Below, in pieces: positions 45,784 to 53,892 of a stretch of DNA of 64,000 bases. The DNA is taken from NCBI GenBank assembly GCA_029556615.1, contig JAKQDD010000176.1, positions 124,001 to 188,000 on the forward strand, in the 5' to 3' direction. Position 1 is the stretch's first letter, and every line of letters starts with the position of its first letter. This DNA comes from Verrucomicrobiota bacterium (GTDB lineage: Bacteria > Verrucomicrobiota > Verrucomicrobiia > Limisphaerales > J093). The position numbers and the translations under genes were made by a program. The notes under the pieces were generated by a model. It saw nothing but the letters and a program-made list of their open reading frames with translations, did no database searches and had not been told where the DNA came from.

Positions 45784-47599
45784 ATGAGAAAGCCACCCAC
45801 GGTGTCGGAATCCGAATGGCTCACCCAAGTGAGCGTGCGTCTGATGCGCGAGGAGGAACGGGAGCGGTTCGACGAGCTGCTGGAAACCCAGCACTATATC
45901 CACAGCGCCCGGCTCGGCGGCCCCAGCCTGCGTTATGTGGCCGAGGCCAACGGTCAGTGGGTGGCGCTGATCAGTTTCAGCGGGGCGGCGCCGCACACCA
46001 AGGCGCGGGAACTGAAGATCGGTTGGACCCCCCGTCAGCGCGCCCGGCGGTTGTGCTGGGTCGTTAACAACAGCCGTTTTCTGCTGCTGCCCGAACGCGC
46101 CCGTTATCCCAACTTGGCGTCGCGGGTCCTGGGACTGTCTCTCAAACGGCTCAGCGCTGACTGGCAAGCCCAGTGGGGGCATCCGGTGCTCTTGGTCGAG
46201 AGCTACGTGGACGAAAGCCAATACCGTGGGACCTGTTATCGAGCGTGCGGGTTCCAAGCCGTGGGGTTGACCGCCGGCTATGGCCGCAGCAGCCGGGACT
46301 ATTACCTGGAGCACGGCCATCCCAAACAGCTGTACCTGCGCGAGTTGCGTCCCCGAGCCCTGAGCCTGCTGCGCCAGGCTCGCCTGCCGGGGGATTTAGC
46401 CGGGCAGGAAGAGAAGATCGGTGGGCCTTGTCCCCTGCGGGCGCGGGAACTGGGCTCGCTCCTGGAGCTCTTTAAGCGGTGCAACGACCCGCGTCGGGGC
46501 CATGGATTGAGGCATCCGCAACCCTACGTCCTGGCGTGCGCGGCGGTGGCGCTGCTCATGGGAGCGGGCGGTTATGAGGGCTTCGAGGAGGAGTGTGGCC
46601 AACTCACGCAGCGGCAATTGCGGGCGCTGGGCGCTCGCCAAGATCCCAAGACGGGCCGTTACCGGGCGCCCAGCGACACCACGTTCTTTCGCGTGATCAA
46701 CGGTCTGGATGCGGCCCAATTTGATCTGTGCATCGGGCAGTGGATGATGGCTCAGGAAATCTCCATTCTCCAGGCCTTGGCGATCGACGGCAAATGTCTG
46801 CGGGGCAGTGGCCGCGGCGACGGCAAGCCGCTGCAATTACTCTCGGCCGTCAGCCATCGCCTCCGTTTGACCGTGGCCCAGGAACCGATCCAGGAGAAGA
46901 GCAATGAGATTCCGGCCCTCCAGCCCCTGCTGCGCAAACTGCCCCCAGCCGCGCTGGAGGGGGCGATGATCACCGCCGATGCCCTGCACTGCCAGCAGGC
47001 GTCCAGCGCGTTCGTGACCCAGGAACTGGGCGCCGATTATCTCTGGGGTCTTAAAGGCAACCAAACCGGCATTCTGGAGCGAGCGCAAGTCCGCCTGCCC
47101 CAAGAGTTTTTTTCCCCCGGAATACGACACGGGCTGGAGCAAGGAGCACGGCCGGCTGGTCCGGTGGCGCCTCCAACGCGTGGGGCTTAGCCCCGAAGAA
47201 GCGGGGCTCTGCGGCTGCTGGCAGTTCATCGCCCTGTGGCGGGAGCAGAAAAGGCTCCGCCAGGGCAAGGTCATCGAGGAGTTCGAGGAATACAGCTTTT
47301 ACTGCACCAGTGCCGCGCCCCAGCAATACAGCGCCCCCCAGCTGCTGGGCTTCATCCGTGACCATTGGGCAGCCATTGAGAACGGAGCCCATCACCGCCG
47401 CGACGTCAGCTTGGGCGAGGACGCCTCCAAAATCAGCGGCCGCACCGGCGCTTATGTGATGGCCACCTTGCGCAATCTGGTGTTGGGGCTCTTCGAGCTC
47501 CAGAAGCATCGCGGCCGAACGCCGGCGCGGACGTTTCCCAGTTGGCGACGCCAACTGACCCATCCCCACAAGATTGCACTCATCACTCGAAACAAGTAG
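45784..47599 (+). pseudogene. DUF4338-ISAs1 transposase, frameshifted at T7C5
   Basis: ORF 45784-47190 encodes an N-terminal DUF4338-like domain (about residues 1-205; YIHSARLGGPSLRYVAE, VESYVDESQYRGTCYRACGF), the domain type of Druantia protein DruA. The ISAs1 associated domain (NDPRRGHGLRHPQPYVLA) and DDE core (ALAIDGKCLRGS; ITADALHCQ; LWGLKGNQ) follow. The frame then shifts at TTTTTTTCCCCC (47107-47118). The other frame continues with EYDTGWSKEHGRLVRWRL and carries the catalytic-Glu block HWAAIENGAHHRRDVSLGED, ending at 47599. A +1 shift, or loss of one T, is needed for the full enzyme. This is either an inactivating mutation, a sequencing error or slippage-dependent expression. Confidence 0.85.
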
Positions 47600-47803
47600 T
47601 CCGCGGCTCCTCGGTTTTCGGCGCTCGTCGGGAAGGCCAGCCCCCTGGCCCCTGGGGGCGCGTGCCTCAGGCCGGGTGCCAACCGGCCGGGCCACCGCCT
47701 CGGGCTGAGCCTCCGGCGCCGGAAAGGGTCCCTTCCCGGCGCGCCGGCGCTTTCCCGAGGCTCTGGGTCAAAGCGTCCGCGCTGCTGGACCACCACGGCC
47801 ATG

Positions 47804-47821
47804 CCAGACGAAATGCCCCTG
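47804..47821 (-). repeat. Right terminal inverted repeat of the IS
   Basis: CCAGACGAAATGCCCCTG on the plus strand, followed by the second target duplication GGGAGGATT (47822-47830). Confidence 0.85.
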
Positions 47822-47885
47822 GGGAGGATTGGAGATTGGCGATTTGAGATTGGAATGGGTTGATGGCGGGGGGTAGGGTGGGGCT

Positions 47886-48665
47886 GTGAGTCTGCCAGTG
47901 GGCGGCAATCAGCGGGAGAGAATCACGGCGGAAGCCATCCGGGCCTGGAAAGGGCATCGGAAGATAGCGGCGCTGACCGCGTACGACTATCCGATGGCGC
48001 GGTTATTGGACGAGGCGGGGGTGCCGGTGCTGCTGGTTGGGGACTCGGTGGGGATGGTGGTGTTGGGGTATCCGGACACGACCTGGGTGACGATGGAGGA
48101 CATGGTGCACCATGTCGGTGCGGTGGCGCGGGCGCGGCCGTCGGGGCTGTTGGTGGCGGATCTGCCGTATGCGAGCTATCGGACTCCGGAGGAAGCGCTG
48201 GCGAATGCGCGGCGGCTGCTCGAGGCGGGGGCGGGGGCGGTCAAGGCGGAGGGGGGGCGAGCGATCGGGGTGGTCGTGGAGGCCCTTGTCGGAGCGGGCA
48301 TACCGTTTCTGGGGCATTTGGGGATGTTGCCGCAGCACATTCGTGAGGAGGGGCGGTACCGGATCAAGGGGCGGACGGAGGAAGAGCATCAGGGGCTGAT
48401 CGAGGATGCGCGGTATCTGGCTGGGGCGGGGGCGTTTGGGGTGGTGCTCGAGCTGGTTGTGCCGGCGGTGGCGGCGGAGATCACGAGGGCGGTGTCGATT
48501 CCGACGATTGGGATTGGGTCGGGTCCGGACTGCGACGGTCAGATCCTGGTGACGCATGATCTGGTGGGAACGTACCCGTGGTTCACTCCGCGTTTTGTCA
48601 AGCCGAGGGTGAACGCGGCGGAGCAGATGCGGGCGGCGGTGATCGAGTGGCAGCGGTCGCTGTAG
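47886..48665 (+). CDS. panB: 3-methyl-2-oxobutanoate hydroxymethyltransferase
   Basis: A 259-aa TIM-barrel enzyme starting at GTG 47886. Metal and substrate motifs are clear: ALTAYDYPMARLLDEAG, LLVGDSVGMVVLGYPDT, ADLPYASY, AVKAEGG and GIGSGPDCDGQILVTHDL. It transfers a hydroxymethyl group from methylenetetrahydrofolate to 2-oxoisovalerate, the first step of pantothenate synthesis. It lies 55 bp after the IS duplication, so the IS may have displaced its upstream promoter region. Confidence 0.95.
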   Translation: MSLPVGGNQRERITAEAIRAWKGHRKIAALTAYDYPMARLLDEAGVPVLLVGDSVGMVVLGYPDTTWVTMEDMVHHVGAVARARPSGLLVADLPYASYRTPEEALANARRLLEAGAGAVKAEGGRAIGVVVEALVGAGIPFLGHLGMLPQHIREEGRYRIKGRTEEEHQGLIEDARYLAGAGAFGVVLELVVPAVAAEITRAVSIPTIGIGSGPDCDGQILVTHDLVGTYPWFTPRFVKPRVNAAEQMRAAVIEWQRSL

Positions 48666-48681
48666 CCTGGAAGCCTGAAAG

Positions 48682-49722
48682 TCAGGCGTTCCCCTGTGTC
48701 CAGAGCTGGATTTGGCGCTGGGGGGGGCCTGTACTGCTGCGGACGACGAGTTCGGCGGGGAGCCGGCGGGTTTCGGCGGGTTCGGTGCGGAGGAGGCGGA
48801 GCATCACCTCGATGGCGGCGGTGCCGAGTCGGTATTTGGGCTGGCTGACGGTCGTGAGGGGGACTCGGTGGTGTTCGGTGCCCGGGAGATTGCCGTAGCC
48901 GACGAGTGAGATGTCGGTGGGGATTCGGAGGCCGTGGGCGAGGAGGGCGGCGGCGGCGCCGGTGGCGACGGCGTCGCTGCAGGCCTGGACGGCGGTGGCG
49001 CCGGCGTTCTCGGCGAGCATCTGGCTGGCGGCGCGTGCGCCGTCCTCGAAGGTCACGCCGGCTTTGAACACGAGCCGGTCGTCGGGTTCGAGGTTCTGTT
49101 CACGGAGGGCCCGGCGGTAGCCTTCGAGTTGGGCCTGGGCGACGGGCGACTGGGGGGGGCCGGCGAGGCAGGCGATCCGGCGGTGGCCGAGCTCGAGGAG
49201 GTGGCGTGTGGCGAAGCTGCTGCCGGCCACATCATCGCCTTCGACGCCGACGAAGTCCTCGCAGAATGGGGGGCGGGGACCGAGCACGACCACGCGCGTG
49301 CCGCGTCGGCGCAGATCGGCGTAGACGGGGGCGAAGGGGGTGAGCCGGTAGACAGGGGCGATGAAGAGCCCTTCCACGCGTCGGGCGAGGAAGCGCCGGA
49401 GGCAAAGCTCTTCGCGATCGGCCTGGTGGAGGGACTGGGCGAGGAGGAGATCGAAGCCGAGCTCGTGGGTGCGTTCTTCGAGGGCGAGGAGGAGCCGGCT
49501 GGCCGCGGGGTCCGTGACATTGGGGAGGAGGACGCCGAGGAGTCGGCTGGCTCGGGTGCGGAGGCCCTGGGCCATGACATCGGGCACGTAGCCCATTTGC
49601 TGGGCGATGGTGCGGACGCGGAGCTTGGTGGCGGCGGAGATATCGGGTGCGTCACGGAGGACGCGGGACACGGTCATGACCGAGACTCCGGCCTGGCGGG
49701 CGATGTCGACGAGACGAACCAT
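48682..49722 (-). CDS. LacI-family transcriptional regulator
   Basis: A 346-aa protein. The N-terminal HTH is VRLVDIARQAGVSVMTVSRVLRD with the hinge region up to about residue 60. A periplasmic-binding-like ligand domain follows (LLGVLLPNVTDPAASRLLL ... ISLVGYGNLPGTEHHRVPLTTV). It probably represses sugar genes in response to a carbohydrate. Its position as last gene of a housekeeping operon, overlapping nadK by one base (TGATG), is unusual, so its targets are probably elsewhere. Confidence 0.93.
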   Translation of the reverse strand: MVRLVDIARQAGVSVMTVSRVLRDAPDISAATKLRVRTIAQQMGYVPDVMAQGLRTRASRLLGVLLPNVTDPAASRLLLALEERTHELGFDLLLAQSLHQADREELCLRRFLARRVEGLFIAPVYRLTPFAPVYADLRRRGTRVVVLGPRPPFCEDFVGVEGDDVAGSSFATRHLLELGHRRIACLAGPPQSPVAQAQLEGYRRALREQNLEPDDRLVFKAGVTFEDGARAASQMLAENAGATAVQACSDAVATGAAAALLAHGLRIPTDISLVGYGNLPGTEHHRVPLTTVSQPKYRLGTAAIEVMLRLLRTEPAETRRLPAELVVRSSTGPPQRQIQLWTQGNA

Positions 49723-50606
49723 CAGACGCTGGATCCGCTCCAGTTGAGTTTGTTTCGCAAGGTATCGAAGAAAGAGCTGTCGGGCGGTCGGACGAGCGGT
49801 ACCGCATGGGGGCTGCGTTGGAATTCGAGGGTATCACCGCACTGGAGCTGGGCGCGTGTCTGGCCGTCGGCGGCGAGGTACGTTTCGATCCGCCGGCTGA
49901 GGAGGCGGACTTCGATGGTGGAGGCGAGGTTGACGATGACGGAGCGGTTCGAGAGGGTGTGGGGGCAGATGGGGGTGAGGGCGAAGACTTCGGCCTGGGG
50001 GCTGACGACGGCGCCGCCGGCGGCGAGGGAATAGGCGGTGGATCCGGTGGGGGAGCTGACGATGAGGCCATCGCCGCGATAGCTGGTGAGCTGTTCACCG
50101 TCGACGCGGACTTCGAGTTCGATGAGGCGGGGGACCATGCCGTGGCTGATGACGAAGTCGTTGAGGGCGACCTCGTCGACGGGCTGACTGGCGTTGCGGT
50201 CTCTGGCGCGGATGAGGGGTCGCCGGTCGACGCTGCAACGTCCGGACCAGAGGAGGTCGAGGGTGGTCTGGAGATCGCGGGCGGAGCAGGCGGTGAGGAA
50301 GCCGAGCCGGCCGAGGTTGACGCCGAGGATGGGAGTCGAGGTGCCTGCCGACTCGCGGGCGACGCGGAGGATGGTGCCGTCGCCGCCAAAGACCAAGAGA
50401 AGATCCGAATTCCGGGCCAGGGCAGCCGCGTCCGGGCATTCGGGGCTTCCGAGTCCGGCGAGGGAGGCGGTGGCGGGTTCGGTGAGCCCCTCGCGTCCGC
50501 TGGCGCGGACGAGGCTCAAGGCGCGTCGGACGACGCCGCGGCTGCTTCGCTTTTCCGGATTGGCGACGAGTCCGACTCGGCGGATGGGTTCACTCAGTCT
50601 TTTCAA
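49722..50606 (-). CDS. nadK: NAD kinase
   Basis: A 294-aa protein. The ATP/NAD-binding motif is LVFGGDGTILRVARE (GGDGT at 74-78). The second is SSPTGSTAYSLAAGG, with ALNDFVISHG between them. It phosphorylates NAD to NADP. It overlaps the end of tlyA by 17 bp and its own stop overlaps the lacI-type gene, so it is firmly inside the clpS-to-lacI operon. The tlyA-nadK pairing is common in bacteria. Confidence 0.95.
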   Translation of the reverse strand: MKRLSEPIRRVGLVANPEKRSSRGVVRRALSLVRASGREGLTEPATASLAGLGSPECPDAAALARNSDLLLVFGGDGTILRVARESAGTSTPILGVNLGRLGFLTACSARDLQTTLDLLWSGRCSVDRRPLIRARDRNASQPVDEVALNDFVISHGMVPRLIELEVRVDGEQLTSYRGDGLIVSSPTGSTAYSLAAGGAVVSPQAEVFALTPICPHTLSNRSVIVNLASTIEVRLLSRRIETYLAADGQTRAQLQCGDTLEFQRSPHAVPLVRPPDSSFFDTLRNKLNWSGSSV

Positions 50607-51336
50607 GCAGGGCCAGGAATTCTTGGTTGCCGGCCGGGCCGAGGATGGGGGATTTGGTCACGGCGTGCCAGTGCAAACCGGGGATGGTGGCGGTGGCGAG
50701 TTGGTCGAGGACGCGCTGATGGATCATGGGGTCGCGGATGACGCCGTGGCCGCGATCGGCCTCGGCCTTGCCGGCCTCGAACTGGGGTTTGACGAGGGCG
50801 ACGAGGCGGCCTCGGGCGGCGAGGAGGGTGGCGACGGGGGGAAGGATGAGTCGCAAGGAGATGAACGAGCAATCGACGCAGGCGAACTGCGGCGGGGCGA
50901 AAGGCATTGGGAAGTGGGCGGGGGTGAGGTGACGGGCGTTGATGCCTTCCAGGACGGTGACGCGGGGGTTGGTGCGGAGTTTCCAGGCGAGTTGGCCGCG
51001 GCCGACGTCGACGGCGTAGACATGGGCGGCTCCGTGTTGGAGCAGGCAATCAGTGAAGCCGCCGGTCGAGGCGCCGACATCGAGGGCGATGAGGCCGGAG
51101 ACGTCGAGGGCGAAGTGGTGGAGCGCGTGTTCCAGTTTGTGGCCGCCGCGGCTCACGTAGCGATCCGGGGTGAGTCGTTCGATGGCATCGCCGGCTCTGA
51201 CGTTCTGGCCGGGCTTGTTGGCTTGCCTGCCGTTGACACGGATCTGGCCGGCGAGGACGGCGCGCCGGGCTTTTTCGCGACTTTCGCAGAGGCCGCGGTC
51301 AACGAGGGCTTGGTCGAGGCGCAGGGGGGGGGGCAT
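50590..51336 (-). CDS. tlyA: TlyA-family rRNA 2'-O-methyltransferase
   Basis: A 248-aa protein. The N-terminal S4 RNA-binding domain is RLDQALVDRGLCESREKARRAVLAGQIRVNG. The FtsJ-like SAM domain follows with SRGGHKLEHAL, ALDVGASTGGFTDCLLQ, VDCSFISLRLILP and VALVKPQFE. Members methylate ribose in 16S and/or 23S rRNA; the hemolysin name is historic. It starts 10 bp after aat and overlaps nadK. Confidence 0.93.
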   Translation of the reverse strand: MPPPLRLDQALVDRGLCESREKARRAVLAGQIRVNGRQANKPGQNVRAGDAIERLTPDRYVSRGGHKLEHALHHFALDVSGLIALDVGASTGGFTDCLLQHGAAHVYAVDVGRGQLAWKLRTNPRVTVLEGINARHLTPAHFPMPFAPPQFACVDCSFISLRLILPPVATLLAARGRLVALVKPQFEAGKAEADRGHGVIRDPMIHQRVLDQLATATIPGLHWHAVTKSPILGPAGNQEFLALLEKTE

Positions 51337-51346
51337 GGGAGGGGGA

Positions 51347-52027
51347 TCAGAAGGCGCAGTCGAGATCGATCGCGTGCGAGAGGCGGCGCAGGTAGTCGTG
51401 CCGGGGGATTTCGGATGCGCCGAGGCGGCGTGTCACTGGAGTCAGCATTTGGATATCGAACAAGGCGAAGCCGCGTTGCCGGAGGTGGTCGACGAGGTGG
51501 CAGAGGGCGACCTTTGAGGCGTCGGTGGCCCGGTGGAACATGGACTCGCCGGCGAACAAGCCGCCGGCGGCGACGCCGTAGATGCCGCCGACGAGGCTGT
51601 TGCCGGCCCAGCACTCGACGCTATGGGCGAATCCGGCGCGGTGGAGGGCCCCATAGGCTTGGATGAACTCGGGGCTGATCCAGGTCGAGCGGCGGCCTGG
51701 AGCAGAACGGGCACAGCCGCGGATGACGGCGTCGAAGGCGGTGTCTCGCGTCACGGTGAAGGGCTGGAGGCGGAGGGTTCGATGGAGGCTTTTGGGGATA
51801 TGGAACCGATCCAGCTCGAACAGGGCGCGGGGGTCTGGGGACCACCAGGTCAGGGGGTTGACGGACCAGGGGAAGATCCCGGTCCGGTAGGCAAGGAGGA
51901 GGCGGTCGACGCTGAGGTCCCCGCCCATGGCGACCAAGCCGGCGAGGGGGCCCCGGCTGGGTGCAGCGGAGGGGTCGGGGAACCAGAGGCTGTCATCGAG
52001 AATCACCACGGGCGGGGGAGGGGCCAT
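51347..52027 (-). CDS. aat: Leucyl/phenylalanyl-tRNA-protein transferase
   Basis: A 226-aa protein of normal family length. Signature segments are LLAYRTGIFPWSVNPLTWWSPDPRALF, STWISPEFIQAYGALHRAGFAHSVECW, GGIYGVAAGGLFAGESMFH and LFDIQMLTPVTRRLGA. It transfers Leu or Phe from aminoacyl-tRNA to proteins with N-terminal Lys or Arg, making primary N-degrons. Its start overlaps the DUF2017 gene by 35 bp. ClpS, which reads those degrons, is encoded two genes upstream in the same operon, a direct pathway link. Confidence 0.95.
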   Translation of the reverse strand: MAPPPPVVILDDSLWFPDPSAAPSRGPLAGLVAMGGDLSVDRLLLAYRTGIFPWSVNPLTWWSPDPRALFELDRFHIPKSLHRTLRLQPFTVTRDTAFDAVIRGCARSAPGRRSTWISPEFIQAYGALHRAGFAHSVECWAGNSLVGGIYGVAAGGLFAGESMFHRATDASKVALCHLVDHLRQRGFALFDIQMLTPVTRRLGASEIPRHDYLRRLSHAIDLDCAF

Positions 52028-52487
52028 GCAATGCCTCGAGCAGGACGCACTCGTAATAGGCAGCGAGTTCCATGGTCAGAAAGAAGGGTGCGGTGGCCTG
52101 GGTCGGTCTGGGTTCCCGGCCCTGATCCGGGTCGGGGCAGCCGGCGCGGATCCAGGAGCCGACGCGGACGTCGTTAAGGACCTGGAGGAACCACTCGATG
52201 TCGTTGCGATCGAGGGTCAACTGGGCGCCGGTGCCTCGGGGTGCGAGCCGTTGGCGGTCCTGGAGCAGGGCGTCGAGCCGGCGGCGTCCTTCGGCTTTTC
52301 CGGCGGCGAGGGCTTCATCGAGGAGGGTTTGGCTCGAAGTGTTTTCTGCGGCTGGTGTCCGGCGGGATCGAGGATCGGCCTCATGGGATGCCATGGGGTA
52401 ATGGCGGAGCACTTCGCCGAGCAGGACGCGGTCACGCGCGGTGAGGCGGAAGACGAAGTGCCCGCTCTGGATATGGAGCAGCCTCAT
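51993..52487 (-). CDS. DUF2017-like protein of the ClpS-linked operon
   Basis: A 164-aa protein from ATG 52487, which overlaps the clpS stop (ATGA); the longer track start is rejected. It is mainly helical and acidic/basic mixed, with LTARDRVLLGEVLRHYP near the start and LDRNDIEWFLQVLNDVRVGSWI and LAAYYECVLLEAL near the end. The pattern and the position next to clpS recall DUF2017, which accompanies clpS in Actinobacteria. No activity is known. Sandwiched between clpS and aat, it may act in N-degron handling, which is inference. The family assignment is moderate. Confidence 0.75.
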   Translation of the reverse strand: MRLLHIQSGHFVFRLTARDRVLLGEVLRHYPMASHEADPRSRRTPAAENTSSQTLLDEALAAGKAEGRRRLDALLQDRQRLAPRGTGAQLTLDRNDIEWFLQVLNDVRVGSWIRAGCPDPDQGREPRPTQATAPFFLTMELAAYYECVLLEALHGPSPARGDSR

Positions 52488-52795
52488 TCGCGGTCGCGTT
52501 CGAGGGTGGCGTGGAGGCCGTACTGCTGGAGTTGATGCACGTAGTGCTCGGCGCGTTCGAGGCTTTCGCGGACCAGGACGCTTTTTCCCTGGCGATGGAC
52601 CTGGAGCATATGGACCTCGGCTTTTTGTCGGTTCCAGCCGAAGACCACCTGGAAGACGTGGGTGACATAGACCATCAGGTTCACCGGGTCGTTCCAGCAA
52701 ATCACGAGATAGCCCGGTTCGAGGGCGTCCTTGCCTTGGCTGTCGGTTGTCGGGTCGAGATCCGGCAGGATCACGGGCTGGATAGTGTCAGCCAT
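52484..52795 (-). CDS. clpS: ATP-dependent Clp protease adaptor ClpS
   Basis: A 103-aa protein from ATG 52795. The ClpS core is WNDPVNLMVYVTHVFQVVFGWNRQKAEVHMLQVHRQGKSVL, which matches the consensus DDxxTPMEFVxxVL...A...M..VH..G.g. It has Trp-Asn-Asp where the N-degron pocket usually has Asn-Asp. It delivers proteins with N-terminal Leu, Phe, Trp or Tyr to ClpAP/ClpCP. It is the first gene of the operon clpS-DUF2017-aat-tlyA-nadK-lacI. The divergent quinone oxidoreductase starts 98 bp away, so both promoters share that gap. Confidence 0.92.
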   Translation of the reverse strand: MADTIQPVILPDLDPTTDSQGKDALEPGYLVICWNDPVNLMVYVTHVFQVVFGWNRQKAEVHMLQVHRQGKSVLVRESLERAEHYVHQLQQYGLHATLERDRE

Positions 52796-52893
52796 GGCGT
52801 CAAGGTACCCGGAAACCGCGGTGTGTTCAACGTCCTGGATTTTCGGGAAATGGCGGCTACTCTGACTTCGATGCGACGCGAGGGCATGTGACC

Positions 52894-53886
52894 ATGAAAG
52901 CTGCATACATCACCCAGACCGGTCCACCGGAAGTCATTCAGTATGGGGACGTGCCGGTGCCGGAAGCCACCGGGAGCCGTGTGTTGGTGCGGGTGAAGGC
53001 CGTGGCGGTGAATCCGATCGACACCTACATTCGGAGCGGGATGGTGCCGATGGATCTGCCGAAGCCATTCATTGTGGGCTGCGACTTGGCAGGCGTGGTC
53101 GAGGCGGTGGGACCGGACGTGATCCGGTACGAGCCTGGCGACCGGGTGTGGGGGACGAACCAGGGGCTGATGGGCAGGCAGGGGACCTTTGCCGAGCTGG
53201 CGTGTGTGGACGAGTGCTGGCTGTATCCCACGCCGCCCCGGGTGAAGGACGAGGAGGCGGCGGCGGTTGCGATGGTGGGGATCACGGCTCACCTGGGGCT
53301 GGTGCGGGACGCGAAGCTCCAGCCGGGGGAGCTCCTGCTGGTGAACGGTGCCAGCGGGGGGGTTGGGTCCACGGTGGTGCAGCTGGGACGGGTATTGGGT
53401 GCACGAGTGATTGCGACCGTGCGCGGGCGCGACCGGGTCGATGCGATCTTGAAGCTGGGGGCGGATCATGCGATCGACTCGACGGCGGTGCCGGTCGAGT
53501 CGGCCTTGCGGAAGATCGCGCCGGCCGGGGTGAACGTCTGGTGGGAGACGAGCCGCGAGCCGGACTTCGATCGCGTCGTGGCGGCGCTGGCGCCGCGCGG
53601 GCGGATGGTGCTGATGGCGGGGCGTGAGGCGCGTCCGCCGTTTCCGGTCGGGCCGTTCTACGTGAAGGGTTGTGCGTTGCATGGATTCGTGATGTTCATG
53701 GCGCATCCGGACGAGCAGCGGGACAGCGCTGACGATCTCAACGCTTGGCTTTCGGCGGGGCGTCTTCGGCCGCGGATCGATCGCATTCTGAGTCTTTCGG
53801 AGACGGCAGTTGCCCACCGGTTGCAGGAGGAGAACACGATTGGCAAGTCCGGTGTCCTGGCGGGCAAGATTGTGTTGCGGGCATGA
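52894..53886 (+). CDS. NADPH:quinone reductase-like medium-chain dehydrogenase
   Basis: A 330-aa protein from ATG 52894 (GTG 52888 is an alternative). It has the MDR fold: MKAAYITQTGPPEVIQYGDVPVP at the N-terminus, NPIDTYIRSGM, and the NADPH Rossmann motif VNGASGGVGSTVVQLGRVLGA. It lacks the structural-zinc cysteine cluster, which fits the zeta-crystallin/quinone oxidoreductase group. It reduces quinones or enones with NADPH in the cytoplasm. The large protease gene begins 6 bp after its stop. Confidence 0.9.
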   Translation: MKAAYITQTGPPEVIQYGDVPVPEATGSRVLVRVKAVAVNPIDTYIRSGMVPMDLPKPFIVGCDLAGVVEAVGPDVIRYEPGDRVWGTNQGLMGRQGTFAELACVDECWLYPTPPRVKDEEAAAVAMVGITAHLGLVRDAKLQPGELLLVNGASGGVGSTVVQLGRVLGARVIATVRGRDRVDAILKLGADHAIDSTAVPVESALRKIAPAGVNVWWETSREPDFDRVVAALAPRGRMVLMAGREARPPFPVGPFYVKGCALHGFVMFMAHPDEQRDSADDLNAWLSAGRLRPRIDRILSLSETAVAHRLQEENTIGKSGVLAGKIVLRA

Positions 53887-53892
53887 CGCGGC

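Larger units (their letters stand above)
45689..47821 (+). mobile_element. ISAs1-family insertion sequence, complete, with DUF4338-type N-terminal fusion
   Basis: A 2133-bp element. The left end CAGGGCTTTTTCAGCTGG and the reverse complement of the right end, CAGGGGCATTTCGTCTGG, match at 13 of 18 positions and both start CAGGG. A 9-bp target duplication GGGAGGATT flanks it (45680-45688 and 47822-47830). It encodes one transposase, broken by a frameshift, and about 220 bp of GC-rich hairpin-forming sequence at the right end. At 2.1 kb it is longer than usual ISAs1 elements (about 1.2-1.5 kb) because of the extra N-terminal domain. The intact duplication suggests a fairly recent insertion. Confidence 0.9.

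Noticed and set aside
47107-47118. Programmed -1 frameshift in the transposase
   Set aside because: The frame that carries the catalytic Glu block is reached by +1 (or loss of one T), not -1; a canonical -1 signal does not fit.
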